Origin: Lithospermum erythrorhizon
Lineage: Eukaryota; Streptophyta; Magnoliopsida; Boraginales; Boraginaceae
NCBI GenBank assembly: GCA_019722365.1
Contig: JADFUC010001688.1
Span: forward strand, 114,160-178,159
Reading direction: 5' to 3'
Length of the DNA: 64,000 nt
In this document: in pieces, positions 47,526 through 58,711 of the stretch
How the letters are laid out: every line of letters begins with the position of its first letter
Position numbering within the stretch: position 1 is the stretch's first letter
Translations under genes and position numbers: made by a program
The notes under the pieces: model-generated
What the model saw: only the letters and a program-made list of their open reading frames with translations
Databases searched by the model: none
What the model was told of the DNA's origin: nothing

Positions 47526-48270
47526 ACATTCAACCACAAAAATACTCAAATGGTAACAAGCATCATGACTGTGGCTCCAAGTTAACAAAACATAATCAAA
47601 CAGTTAAAACTAAATTGAATTAATCACACAGCATTTAATTCCATTTAATCTTTGACAACATAAAATTTTATTCCATACTTGGCCTATTTTCGTCTTGAAT
47701 TATGTATCCAGATTCTTGGTTGTATCGTATGTTCTGATAATATCAAAAATATTTCGAAGTTCTGGAACAAAAAGTCTCATGATAAAAAGAAGCACTATTA
47801 TTTACTTTTCATATTTAGTCGTGAAATGATGGTTTCTAAACATAAAGATGAACCGTAGACTAAACTCGGCACATAAATAACTATTAGTTTACATTTTCTA
47901 ATATTTTTATATATATAATATAACAAAATAGTACTGCCTCTAATGCATTTATTTCTTTTTTAGTTTCAAGAAGAATGAGTTCTTTCCTCATTTTCCAATT
48001 TTTTCCTCACTTTTAAGATACCAAAAAAAATATAACATACTTGCGAGCCCATGTGTTCCCAATTTTCTAATAACAAGATAAAGAAGACCAAGCATAAAAT
48101 CGCTCCATTACTGTTTGTAAAGACAAAACATGTTCATTTGTATGAAATGAATCATGAAGCATCGATCTCATGAAAATTATATGGATTTCGGGGTAATTAG
48201 AAGATAATTGACTTTAAAAGTTATATAGGATACGATTTCATTGTTTCTTTCTAAAATAGAGCTCATTTGT

Positions 48271-48415
48271 CAGCTATTATACACACATCCAAATAAATAC
48301 GGGGTTTAATAAAATAACTCTCTTTGCCCCCCTTATTTGCAAGTGTAGAGTTAGAAAGTTTTATTAAGGGTAAAATTGTCATTTCAATTAAAAATTACTA
48401 TTCGCCAAAGGCGCT
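48271..48415. mobile_element. MITE of the CAGCTRTTATACACACA family (copy 1)
   Basis: Starts CAGCTATTATACACACATCC and shares the inner segments GCCCCCCTTATTTGCAAGTG and TAAAATTGTCATTTCAATTA with the elements at 57282 and 58315. Its right end is degraded. Confidence 0.6.
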
Positions 48416-48724
48416 GCATTTAACATCTCAACATATATACACGCTTTCAATAATAATTGTGAACAACGAAGTTAGTGGATGCCTAAATAAGAAGAAAATT
48501 AGGAATAATATAAGCATTTTACACTTCATAATTTATACTTCATAGTCATTTTATCAGATATATTTTAAAAGAAATATAGTTATTTATTTTATATTTTAAT
48601 TGAAAAATAGGTATAGGGATCAACGGAGTGCCCAAACAAGATAGATAAATATAGAGTTTTATATAAAAATTAGGTTCTATCTCTTTAGTCATTCAAACAA
48701 TTTTGGCTGGAAATATTGAGGTAA

Positions 48725-49125
48725 TCAAATTTATTGAAATTACACTTTTTTAGTTTTCTTTTATATATAATATTTTTAATATTTTGTTGTTTATTGAATT
48801 ATACTTTTTTTACTTTCTATATATAATATTATTTTTAATATTTTGTTGTTTATTAAATTAACTTTATTTTAGTTTCTTTTATATATAATATTTTTAATAT
48901 TTTGTTGTTTATTGAATTACACTTTTTTAGTTTCTTTTATATATAATATTTTGTTGTTTATTGAATTACCTTTTTTAGTTTCTTTTATATATTATATTTT
49001 TAATTTATTTATTTTTTTAGTCTTTTTATATATACATTTTTAATATTTTGTTCTTTTTGTTTGATTTTTTTTAGTTTTTTATATATATTATTTTAATATT
49101 TTGTTGTTATTGATTTATTTATCTT
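48725..49125. repeat. AT-rich minisatellite upstream of SPP copy 1
   Basis: About seven copies of a 50-65 bp unit: TTATTGAATTACACTTTTTT, AGTTTCTTTTATATATAATA, TTTTTAATATTTTGTTGT. It ends about 230 bp before the SPP start codon, so it probably lies in or next to the promoter. No clean TATA box can be told apart inside it. Confidence 0.9.
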
Positions 49126-49359
49126 GTTCTTTTGTACTCCAATTTCATAAAGATTGAAACTTATGTGTATTATTAGTTAAATCTCTTAGTATTGATTATT
49201 TGATAAAGATTGTATTTTATGTAAAAAATTATATATTAGATGGAATAGTTACTTATTCTATTTGGGTTATTTATTGATTTTTGTGTTTTTTATATGTGAT
49301 AGAGATCTGACTGAAGAAATAATTGTGGGTTTTTCCAGACTTGTAATAGTATATAAACA

Positions 49360-52300
49360 ATGAAGAAAGTTTCGAACGAGTGGCAAATGTTGCTCTAGCA
49401 GGTACCCGTTAATTTACCATTTTTAATGTTTTGATATTTCTGCGTAAAATGTATACTTTTTTGTAGTGATATATTTGATATGTTATGTTATTGGCTTCTA
49501 TGTTAACAGGTTTGAGTTTGGCACCTTTGGTAGTGAACGTGGACCCGAATGTCATTTTAACCGCATGCCTTACAGTTTTCGTAGGATGTTGTCGATCTGT
49601 TAAACTAACCCCACCTGCCTGTAAGATATCCATAAGTGTCCACTAACATTGCCTTTAAAATTGTTAGCGCAATCTTTGGCCATTTTTCTGATTCCACTAA
49701 TGCAGGGAGACCATGTCTAATGAACATATGCGGCTCGTTTGGTTGGGAGTGCTATGCTGTTATCTCTCTTTTGCTATTTAAGTTTCTATCAAAAGACTCT
49801 TGCTAATGCTGTATTGACATGCTACTTCTTTGTTCTGGGGAATCATAGCCTCTCGTATGTTCTCTCTCTCCATCTTATTATGCTTTTTCTAATACCTCTC
49901 CATCCCAATAGAAAGTCGCGCTTAATTTTTTATGATCAAAATTGAAGTCTTATGGATACATAACTTTGATTTAATTATAACTACCATATCAATTGTAAAG
50001 TACATTGAGAATATTATCCACGGGTGTTATTTTGAACCAAACACTACACTCCATCTAATTGATATTTGAGTTCAAAATCTAAAATTTCAACTATTAAAAG
50101 TCAAAAATTGATCATCTTTTTGTCATGAGAGGTCTATTTGATACATTTTTATTTAGGTAGGAGCTACAAATGTTTTTAGAATCAATTTTTTCTGTTGGTG
50201 TTCATGAATGGTTCAGAATATTACAAAGATTTTCTTTGGACCGTGGGGGATGGAGTTATTTTGATAGTTTGTACTCCGATAAAGTAAAGGTGACCCTATT
50301 ATGTTGCTGTATATCTAACTTTGTCACTTGCCTGTAGGGCAACCTTGTTACCTTCAATTATGCCTTTCCTGCCAAAGTTTTGGAATGACAATTTAATAGT
50401 CTGGCGCATTCCATTTCCTTATATTCGCTGTAAGTATTCGCTAGCCTTTTCCTGTCAAAGTTTTGGAATGACAATTTAATAGTCTGGTGCATTCCATTTC
50501 CTTATTTATTTCATCATTTGGTTATGACCTTACTAATAAGAAGCTTTCTTCGTTACTCGATCGATGCTTTTGGTTTTTTGTTCACGTGCTTCGATTTTAT
50601 TCCATATTTACACTCTTAGTGATAATATCATTTCGTCTATGTTATCTTGGATTCACTTTTTTCACTACAAGTGAAGTGCTATCAACAAGTGAGCCATTTC
50701 CCTTATTATGGTTGATATTTCTTTGCTCTGCTTCAAGATGCAGTTTTCTGAATTTTTCTTTGTGCACTTGACTATGCTAGTTATATGCACGAAATAGATG
50801 TAGAGTTGATAATTGATGCTTCATATGTTTTAATTGACAGCATTAGAATTTGAGTTCACAAGGTCCCAGGTTATTGCGGCAATTCCAGGAACCTTTTTCT
50901 GCGCATGGTATGCTTCAAAGAAGCATTGGCTTGCTAATAATGTATTGGGGCTTGCATTTTGCATTCAGGTGAGCAAACTAGAAATTTTCGGAGATGTGGG
51001 TCAGAATAGAGAAATTAATGGTTATTTACTTCCTCGTAGTCTCCTTTTATATCTGTTTAGTTCATTGATGTTTGTTACTTGAGTAATGTTTCATTTCTGT
51101 CCCAATATATATTATACTTAAACCATCATATTAGTAATCCTTTATGGAGAAATGTCTCACTTCTATTTGTAAACCTTTGCATGAAGAATGTTTGGTTTTA
51201 CTAAATGTCTAGGTGGTCCAGCTGGAGCTCTCATATTTCCATTATATTAGTAGTAGATTACAATGTTTTCTGCCTTAATATATCTATAAGCTTAGTTTCC
51301 AACTTTATATAATAATTGGATGTTGATAAGTATTTCTGTAACATTACAAAATTTAGATGGTTAGTTTAAGAATGATATTCCTGGTAGTATCTTGGAACTG
51401 CAATGTGTAGTTTTTCTCAAGCCGGGGTGAAAAACCAAAAGATTAAATGAAACCAAAAATAAGATAACAAACAACACAACTATCAAATTTTATCTTCTCT
51501 CTTATTTATATATGTTTGACTGTGTGTGTGGTATCGAATGCTTTTCACTTGGCTCATTTAAGACTGGTGCTATTCTTTGGTAAGTAAATGTATTTTGCAA
51601 TTGAATTGCTTTTTAAGTTCGTGAAATGGTTTTTAAGTTTTACTCCCTCTCGTATAATATTACTTCTATCATTCAACATCAATACGCTCTAACGCTTCTA
51701 ATTAAGCTCCCACGCAAGCCGTATGCGGAAAGTCGGATAGCACGCAACCTTACCATCGTATGGGAGCACCAGCGGTTAGCGACACGTTATCGGGTCCGTT
51801 CGTCCAGACAAGATACCCGCTGGATCGACCAGAGAGTTAATCGGACCGGACCGGTAATATTTTTGGGCAAAAAATGAAACTGACCGGAACCGGGTATTTA
51901 TCGGGCGGTGCCCGATCCGCCCGAAATCAAAAGCCCAAAATTAAAAAATCCTAAGCCCAAAATTGCGACCCAAAATTAAAATAGTTAAAAATCAAAACGA
52001 AAACCCCACAAAATAGAAATCAAAACAATAATCGAATAAATAATCACGATAACTGCAAGAACTATCATATCATATGCAAGAATTGTCCGTGTCAGGCAAT
52101 ATGGAAATCAAGACAATAGTTGAACAAATCATCATTAGTTCATTACAAATCAAATCACAAACAAACCATTAATTGAAAAGAACTATTGAAAGACGAAGAT
52201 AGAATAGAGGAGTAAGGGAAGGGAGTGCCCAAATTAAATCATTAGTTTCCAACTTTATCAACGCTCTTCTCAAGGAATAACCATTAATTGATTCCTTCTC

Positions 52301-54172
52301 GCCTTTAAGCAATTGCATCTATGGAGAATATTGAGATGAGTAGCACTAGCAATGCAGCACTTCGACTTAGAGAGAAGTCGAGAACAAAGGGCGAGGGAGG
52401 GAAGGGAGTGTAATGATTAGGGCTAAAGTGGGAGATTGCATTTATACCCCTCTTACTGGATCTTCGGTCCCGGTCCATTCGGGTTCTCGGTCCAAAATTA
52501 CCAGACCGGACCGATTCAAGTATCGATGGATACTTGGTCCCGCTTTTTTCGTCCGACCTCGCTTATCCAAATTTCCACTAACAAAGATTTCAGGCCATTG
52601 CTTCCAAATCGATCAAAGAGTAAAGTGCAAACACTATCTTCGCTCACAATAGATAAGAATCAGAGCTAGTGTAACGCGCCCATTTTGATTTATTCTATAT
52701 CCAAGGGCCACCATATATAAAAATCTTACTCCATAGAAATGGAAATACTAATTTTATCATTCATTTATGCAAAGATTATCTGGACAAAGTTTGCTACATT
52801 GGCCTGTTTTCTATTTTCTCTCATCTTTGAGGTCTTGAGCTATTCCTTAGCCTTCTTCAATTTGCACTTGATCTTGTTGATTTTTTTTTTGTCAATATTA
52901 TACTGGTAATTGTTGATGATCCTTGTTGTTTATGATTTTTCCCTTTTATTTTTGGTTTGATAGGTTGTTTCTCTCAATTGCAGGCTGGGCTTTTTGTTTA
53001 TGACATATTCTGGGTTTTTTTCACCCCTGTGATGGTTAGTGTTGCGAAATCATTTGATGCCCCTATAAAGCTTTTGTTCCCTACCTTTGTCTGGCATTCA
53101 TTCCGACTTCTATTAGGTAGAGGTAAAATCCTAATTGGTGCTGTACTTTCTTCAGTTTTGTTCCCTACATCAAATGTTGCACGTCCGTTTTCTATGCTGG
53201 GTCTTGGAGATATCGTTATTCCTGGTATGAGCATTCTATACTTTTACAATTCCATAGATTTCCATGCATAAAGAGTTCAATCCCGTATAATGTCTTTAAA
53301 TATATGCTCTGTATCAAGTAATTGCTCGTAATGGAAATAATTTCTTTGTGCTGGTAGACCCGTTTGTTATTACTCCACTCCGATCTACTATTCCACATAG
53401 CTTTATTATACATACATGATCCTGTTATGGGAGAGGCATTCTCCAGTACATTATTAGTTCAAGGTGATTTAAGACCGTTTTTGTGGTAACTTTCCAGCAT
53501 TTATATGTATATTTCAGGAATTTTTTGTGGCATTGGCTTTGCGATTTGATGTTTCAAGAGGAAAGCAGAGCCAATACTTCAAGAGTGCTTTCCTGCTACG
53601 CAGTTGGTGTAATTTCTACTATCATCGCTATGAACTGGTTTCTGCTGTACAGGAAGGGAGTATGTTGGTTATTATGAAATCAACATAGTAATTTAAATAA
53701 TTCCCATCTAAATGACTTAGACTCTTTCAGTTAACATCTTGTAGAAGTGCATGCTGTCACGACTGAGACACTAAAATTCGGGTGGACACTGTGCCTGCTT
53801 GATATTGTCTCAGTTTTATTGACATTCGATTGATCCGCTTTCTGTGTTCTCCCTTCAGCCTGCCTTACTGTACATTGTACCAGCTGTTATTGATTTTTGG
53901 CGGTGCATGTTTTTATGGAATGGTGAAGTCAAACAGGTATGTCTTTCTACTATTTCGAGTTGTCCATTATTGTTGTTTTTACTTGAAGATTATGGTTGGT
54001 TTTGATTTATCCAAAATGGAATTTGCATGCTGTTTTATATTCTATCATTGTTGATGAGTGTATTTTCATCTCCTAATGCTATTCATTAAACTCCTTCTGC
54101 AGTTGTTGGAATTCGATGAGCTCTAAAACCACTGATGGGGAGGATGATAAAGTAAGCAAGAAAGAAGAGTGA
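49360..54172 (+). CDS. SPP: Signal peptide peptidase (SPP), intramembrane aspartyl protease, with frame-breaking indels
   Basis: Multi-pass ER protease that cuts leftover signal peptides within the membrane. Exons: 49360-49401, 49510-49620, 49706-49854, 50338-50429, 50841-50968, about 51530-51579, 52984-53070, about 53156-53224, 53518-53652, 53859-53936, 54103-54172. Landmarks: LVVNVDPN and [52 protein letters not shown]; catalytic [15 protein letters not shown] (YD motif); catalytic [11 protein letters not shown] (GxGD motif); [14 protein letters not shown] PAL motif; acidic/Lys tail ending VSKKEE. Breaks: extra bases in exon 1, loss of bases in exons 2 and 3, one extra T near 53520, two G missing near 53599, changes in exon 10, and an extra C near 54121. 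Exon 6 lacks an obvious AG acceptor. An 84-bp in-frame insert lies between the two catalytic motifs. Family identity is certain; the breaks look like sequencing errors. Confidence 0.9.
50452..50507 (+). repeat. Partial duplicate of SPP exon 4 within the next intron
   Basis: CCTGTCAAAGTTTTGGAATG then ACAATTTAATAGTCTGG and GCATTCCATTTCCTTAT repeat the 3' half of exon 4 (50375-50425). A shortened form is also present in copy 2 near 61502. Confidence 0.85.
51690..52690. mobile_element. Non-autonomous hAT-like element in an SPP intron (copy 1)
   Basis: Near 51836 AATCGGACCGGACCGGTAAT is mirrored near 52500 by ATTACCAGACCGGACCGATT in inverse orientation, with further GGTCC/GGACC and GGGTA motifs outside and inside. 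The interior is AT-rich without transposase. Also present in copy 2 (about 62690-63650), so inserted before the duplication or allele split. Ends and target duplication not defined. Confidence 0.5.
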
Positions 54173-55486
54173 TTTGAAGGCCTCTGGAAGACTAGAAAAG
54201 TTGCTTGACATGAAATTCATAGAGAGATCTTGTTAAATTTACAAACCTCAATAGTTCAATAACTTATGCACTAAGCAAATTGTTGTATTAATTTTGTAAT
54301 TTTGGCAAAATAAACTATTTATTCCTATACTCCCCAAAACCATCTTTATCAAGCTGAAAGACATCAGATTGCACTCCTCAATTTGATAAATTCTAACAAT
54401 TCAGAGGTCACACTCCTATCACTGGAAATACTCCAAACAAACAAAAATTCCACAATCTAATTATCAAAAATTTTGGTATTCATTTTATTCAAGCTATTAC
54501 AATTTTTATATGGCTAATGACACCCAAAAACTTTTATTTCTTATATTGGTTTCTTATACTACAAATTTATTTACATTTTCTCATTTACATTGCAAATACA
54601 ATTGTTGATAATAACTCGATTATCAATTACACTAAACACTTTTTCAATAGAAAAAATCATCAAAAACATATAATCACTAACTTTTTTTTAAGTTTATTGT
54701 CATCAACCCCTCCCCTCTTTCTCTCTCTTAAAACCTTTCCAAGAATCATCCTTCGGGGAAAAATAATCACCGCTTTGGGAGGCTATTCTTTCCCTTTCAT
54801 TGTTTTTCTTAGGTTTTAATAAATTAATTTTTTTCTCTCTCTCTAGAATTTCATATCTAATGTATTTTCACTTTTTTTAGTGATTTTCACTACAAAAATA
54901 TCTGCTTTTTACTTCTACAAGATTTGGATGACAAAGTAGAAGATTTTGATTAATAGTTTCGCGTGGTTAAGCAATTTCTTCGTCTCTCAGAGGGAGGCAA
55001 GTATGTAATATGTGTAAGAAAGCGAGTCTTAATCGTCTAAAACTCTCGATTTTGAGGAGGCGACGAGACAATTCAACATTGAAATTTTCTCTTCATCTAA
55101 TAGTGGTTAGGAAATGCTAGATTGTCATAGCAACCTCCATGTGTTGAGGATTGTTTAGACTTAGAATGTTTACAGCTTTGTGTCATAAATCAAACTTGTA
55201 ATTTCATATGTAGCCCAACATAGAATGAAATTTATAATTCTTTATTTCTTGTCAAATAAAATCATCGCTAATTATCAAAAAAAAAAAGTACTACAGAGTG
55301 ACTTAAACATTCCAAGATTCGTTTTGTATACAAAAAAACAAGCTAGACCCTTTGGAACATTTAACATATAGTACAAAATTTTGACTACTAGGCTGCTTGT
55401 TATATCGTTATTTTTAGTCTAGTAATTGAAGGTACACTTCATTGTTTAGTAAAAACATAACATATCTCAGGAAAGACTTTTCGCGC
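54173..55486. other. Intergenic DNA between convergent SPP and ALKBH6-like genes
   Basis: Contains the 3' UTRs of both converging genes. The frame at 54517-54819 is AT-driven and shows no family signature. Nothing else recognised. Confidence 0.5.
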
Positions 55487-57470
55487 CTAGAACTTGAACA
55501 AATTTTTATGAACTCTAGTTACTACGCGACATGTCAATGAAACTCTGGGAGCAGTTCGATATAGAATTTCAGATCTCTGTTCATCAACCGATTCCTGAAA
55601 GCGTGTTGAAGATGGAACGCCACCATATAATTTTGCAATTTCACTAGGATTCACAGCCTGTTCAGAAAATATTAACAAAGATTTAGTCTGGGAACTTATC
55701 ATGTGATATTAGTCATGGTATTGATGTAATATAGACTTGCTAGTTGGTAAAAATTTCATTTTAACATTTACCTTGTCATATCGCTGCATCTCACAATCGC
55801 TGATTCCATGCAAGTAACCTGGCAGTAAAAAAATTAATGTAAAAGATCCATCACAAGAAGACAATGAGCATTTCTGTTCCCATTCGAGCAAGTGAAATAC
55901 CTGAATAAGCTTCATCTTTGAATATAAGTAAGCTTCGAGGCATCAATATGATTGAAAAAGTTTGATTCCCTTCCTTGTCTTCAATAGAGTTCTTAATCGG
56001 TGGTAATTGCTCAGAGATGTTACCTTCAATACCGTTCAACATGGAGTCAGTGTCGGAGCTAGTCTTCAAACGAACATGAGGGCTAAAATCCATAACAACA
56101 GGTGATCCCAGAGACAGAATTGCCACGACGGGATAATATGCAGGTCCATCCTGGTGTGGCTGCATTAGTTGTGTTACAGCACATAGATAACGTAAGATCA
56201 GTTTACGTTAAAGACTTCAAGTGAACCTGCCAAAATTATGAAGAAATAGAATACACAAAAAGTAACTAACAAGACATTTCATCGTTCGGACTTCTTCAAC
56301 CATGAAATTTCTTAGGTGTCCGAGACTATTTATCTAAATATAACAAATTTCCATTTGGCTGATTTGAGAAATATGAAGATCTAGCTCCAACCTTCCCTCA
56401 ACAATGAAACGAGCCACAGAAACCTTCCAGGTTTAGATTCAATCCATGCTTGAAGATGAACATTCAACTAGTAACGGAAGAGAAGAAAAAGATAATGGAA
56501 GTAAACGGATGTGAAATGAAATAAACATAGGAATATTCACAACGAACCATTATCCCCTGGGTAGGAAGGTATTCGTTAATAAGCACATGATTGATTTCTG
56601 AGGGGAACAATCCAGATTCTTCATATATTCTGTGTGTGATTCTGGAAAGCCACTGGGGCACTACAAAAATTCTTTATAAGATTAGCTATTTTTCATACTA
56701 CAAATCCAAATATATATAGATGAAGATAAAAGTAGCTTGAATCCCCTAACACTAAAAAAAAAAATGTTATTTCTCTGAACTTTCTAAATCAATGAACCGC
56801 ATATATGATCCCACGAAGTTTATTTACAAAAATCAATAGCTTTTGAGTTTACAATTCATCAAGCACATCTCGATGCATCGATTCAACTCATAATCACAAT
56901 GTAGAAAAAGAGATCCTTACAATCTTGTGATATAAGGCCTTTCTCATGAACAACACCACCTACAAACAGCACTCATATTATCAAGGTTAGACATGAGAAC
57001 TGGGCCACAATTTGATACACATACACGAAAAACTAAATGACGGGAATAGATCATCTATTACACTTTGTACGACACTCTCTGTTACACTCCCTTAATATTG
57101 GGACATGTGTACTGTTTTTCTAAAAACTTAACAAAGTGCAACAAAGAGTGTGTGACAACACAAAATGTAATTGAGCATCCGGACTTATGAATGACCACCA
57201 TGTAAAAATTAAGTAACTAGAAACTACATACCCCAATTCTGGAGCCTCCGATTTTTCAAAGATTTCCACTTGGAAACAGGGCTCAGCTGTTATACACACA
57301 CCCAAATAGTGTAGTAGTTGGGGGTGAAATGACTATTTTGCCCCCCCCCCTATTTGTAAGTGTAGTAGTTGAGGAAATTTCATTAAGAATAAAATTGTCA
57401 TTTTATTAACAAAAAACACTATTTGAGTGTGTGTATAGTGCTGCCTCTAAACAGGGGCATGATAAATATG
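55487..57470 (-). CDS. ALKBH6: ALKBH6-like 2-oxoglutarate/Fe(II) dioxygenase, 5' exon interrupted by a MITE
   Basis: AlkB-homologue dioxygenase of the ALKBH6 subgroup; the family oxidatively removes alkyl groups from nucleic acids, and the ALKBH6 substrate is not settled. Minus-strand exons in transcript order: 57232-57281 (PVSKWKSLKNRRLQNWG), 56921-56959 (GGVVHEKGLISQD), 56548-56660 (ending INHVLINEYLPTQGIM), 55901-56159 (PHQDGPAYYPVVAILSLG and onward), 55772-55818 (GYLHGISDCEMQRYDK), 55487-55657 (RTAPRVSLTCRVV, stop). These join in frame with GT-AG sites. Fe ligands are the His and Asp of PHQD and the His of YLHG; the Arg of the RTAPR segment fits 2-oxoglutarate binding. Upstream exon sequence resumes beyond the MITE at 57449-57468 (reads IYHAP). 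The start codon exon was not found; copy 2 of the SPP duplication lies there. Confidence 0.88.
57282..57448. mobile_element. 167-bp MITE inside an ALKBH6-like coding exon, with 8-bp target duplication
   Basis: Termini are inverted: CAGCTGTTATACACACACCC on the left and the complement of CAGCACTATACACACACTC on the right. The 8-bp direct repeat AAACAGGG flanks it (57274-57281 and 57449-57456), the size expected for hAT elements. Removing the element and one repeat restores a continuous reading of the ALKBH6 exon across the site. The interior contains a C-run and a TAAAATTGTCATTT segment shared with the elements at 48271 and 58315. Confidence 0.8.
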
Positions 57471-57620
57471 CAAAAAAAAAAAAAAAAAGTTATTACTACT
57501 CCATCCCAAAAAGATAATAGTCTACATTGAATTTATTATCAAAATTAGCAAAAATTTTGTTCTTAATTGATACACAAGTTTTATATGAACTAAAATGATC
57601 ATGGTCATATAGTAAAGTAG
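57471..57620. other. A-run and Stowaway-like end at the duplication junction
   Basis: About 18 A residues (57471-57488), then TACTCCATCCCAAAAAGATA near 57499, which resembles one terminus of a Stowaway-type MITE. The second end was not found because copy 2 of the duplication starts within about 120 bp. Confidence 0.45.
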
Positions 57621-58314
57621 GTAAAAATACTATCAAATGCTTAAAAACTAAATTGAATTAATTGCCGCAAAGATGAATGATGCACCTTCAATCAATTTAT
57701 TCCAGATACTTAGCCTATTTTCTGCCTTTGAATTATGTATCCTTTATTCTTGATTGTATCGTATGTTCGATAATATCAAAAATATTTCATAAAAAGTCTC
57801 TGGGCATGATAAAGTTAAGACTATTATTTACTTTTCATATTTAGTCGTAATGCATGGTTTCTAAAACATAAAGATGAACCAGAGACTAAACCTCTTGGCA
57901 CATAAATAACCATTAGTTTACATTTTCTAATATTTATATATATAATATAACAAAATAGTACTGCCTCTAATGCATTTATTTCTTTTTTAGTTTCAAGAAG
58001 AATGAGTTCTTTCCTCATTTTCCAATTTGTCCTCACTTTAAGATAAATTAAAAAAAAAAAATATAACATACTTGCGAGCCCATGTGTTCCCAATTTTCTA
58101 ATAACAAGATAGAAAAGTAAGACCAAGACAAAACTGTTCCATTAGTTGTCTGTAAAGACAAACACGCTCATTTCAGAAAGAAATAACTGTTTTGAAGTAT
58201 CGATCTCATGAAAATTATATGGATCTCGGGGGTAATTGTAGAAGATAATTGACTTTAAAAGTTATATAGGACACGATTTCATTGTTTCTTCTAAAATAGA
58301 GCTCATTGTTATTA

Positions 58315-58460
58315 TTATACAATATACAAATAAATAAGTATTTTAATAAAAATAATCCCTTTTCGCCTCTTATTTGCAAGTGTAGTAGTTGGAAAAGCTT
58401 TTATTGGCTAGAAAATCATTATTTCAATTAAAATTACTATTTGGGTGTGTGTATGAACAT
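58315..58460. mobile_element. MITE of the CAGCTRTTATACACACA family (copy 2)
   Basis: Counterpart of the element at 48271. Here the left end is degraded, while the right end (ATTACTATTTGGGTGTGTGT) is better preserved, so the two copies are complementary in quality. Confidence 0.6.
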
Positions 58461-58711
58461 CTGAACATATATACACGCTTCAATAATAATTGAACAACGA
58501 AGTTACCGGATGCCTAAATAAGAAGAAAATTGTGAATAATATAAGCATTTACACTTCATAATTTATACTTCATAGTCATTTTATTGTATATTTTAAAGGT
58601 AATATAGTTATTTATTTTATATTTTAATTGAAAATTAGGTCTAGGATGCTGGAGTGCCCAAACAAAAATGGGGAGCAACATAAGAGCTATATAAAAAAAT
58701 TAAGATGGGCC

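Larger units (their letters stand above)
47553..52994 (+). repeat. Large direct duplication, copy 1
   Basis: Matches 57620-63970 in the same orientation with an offset of 10.0-11.1 kb that drifts because of many small indels and one insertion of about 1 kb in copy 2. Both copies share a MITE, an upstream minisatellite, SPP exons 1-6, a GC-rich element in the SPP intron before exon 7, and the start of exon 7. The exon at 50841-50968 is identical in both copies while introns differ by frequent one- to few-base indels. Confidence 0.92.
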
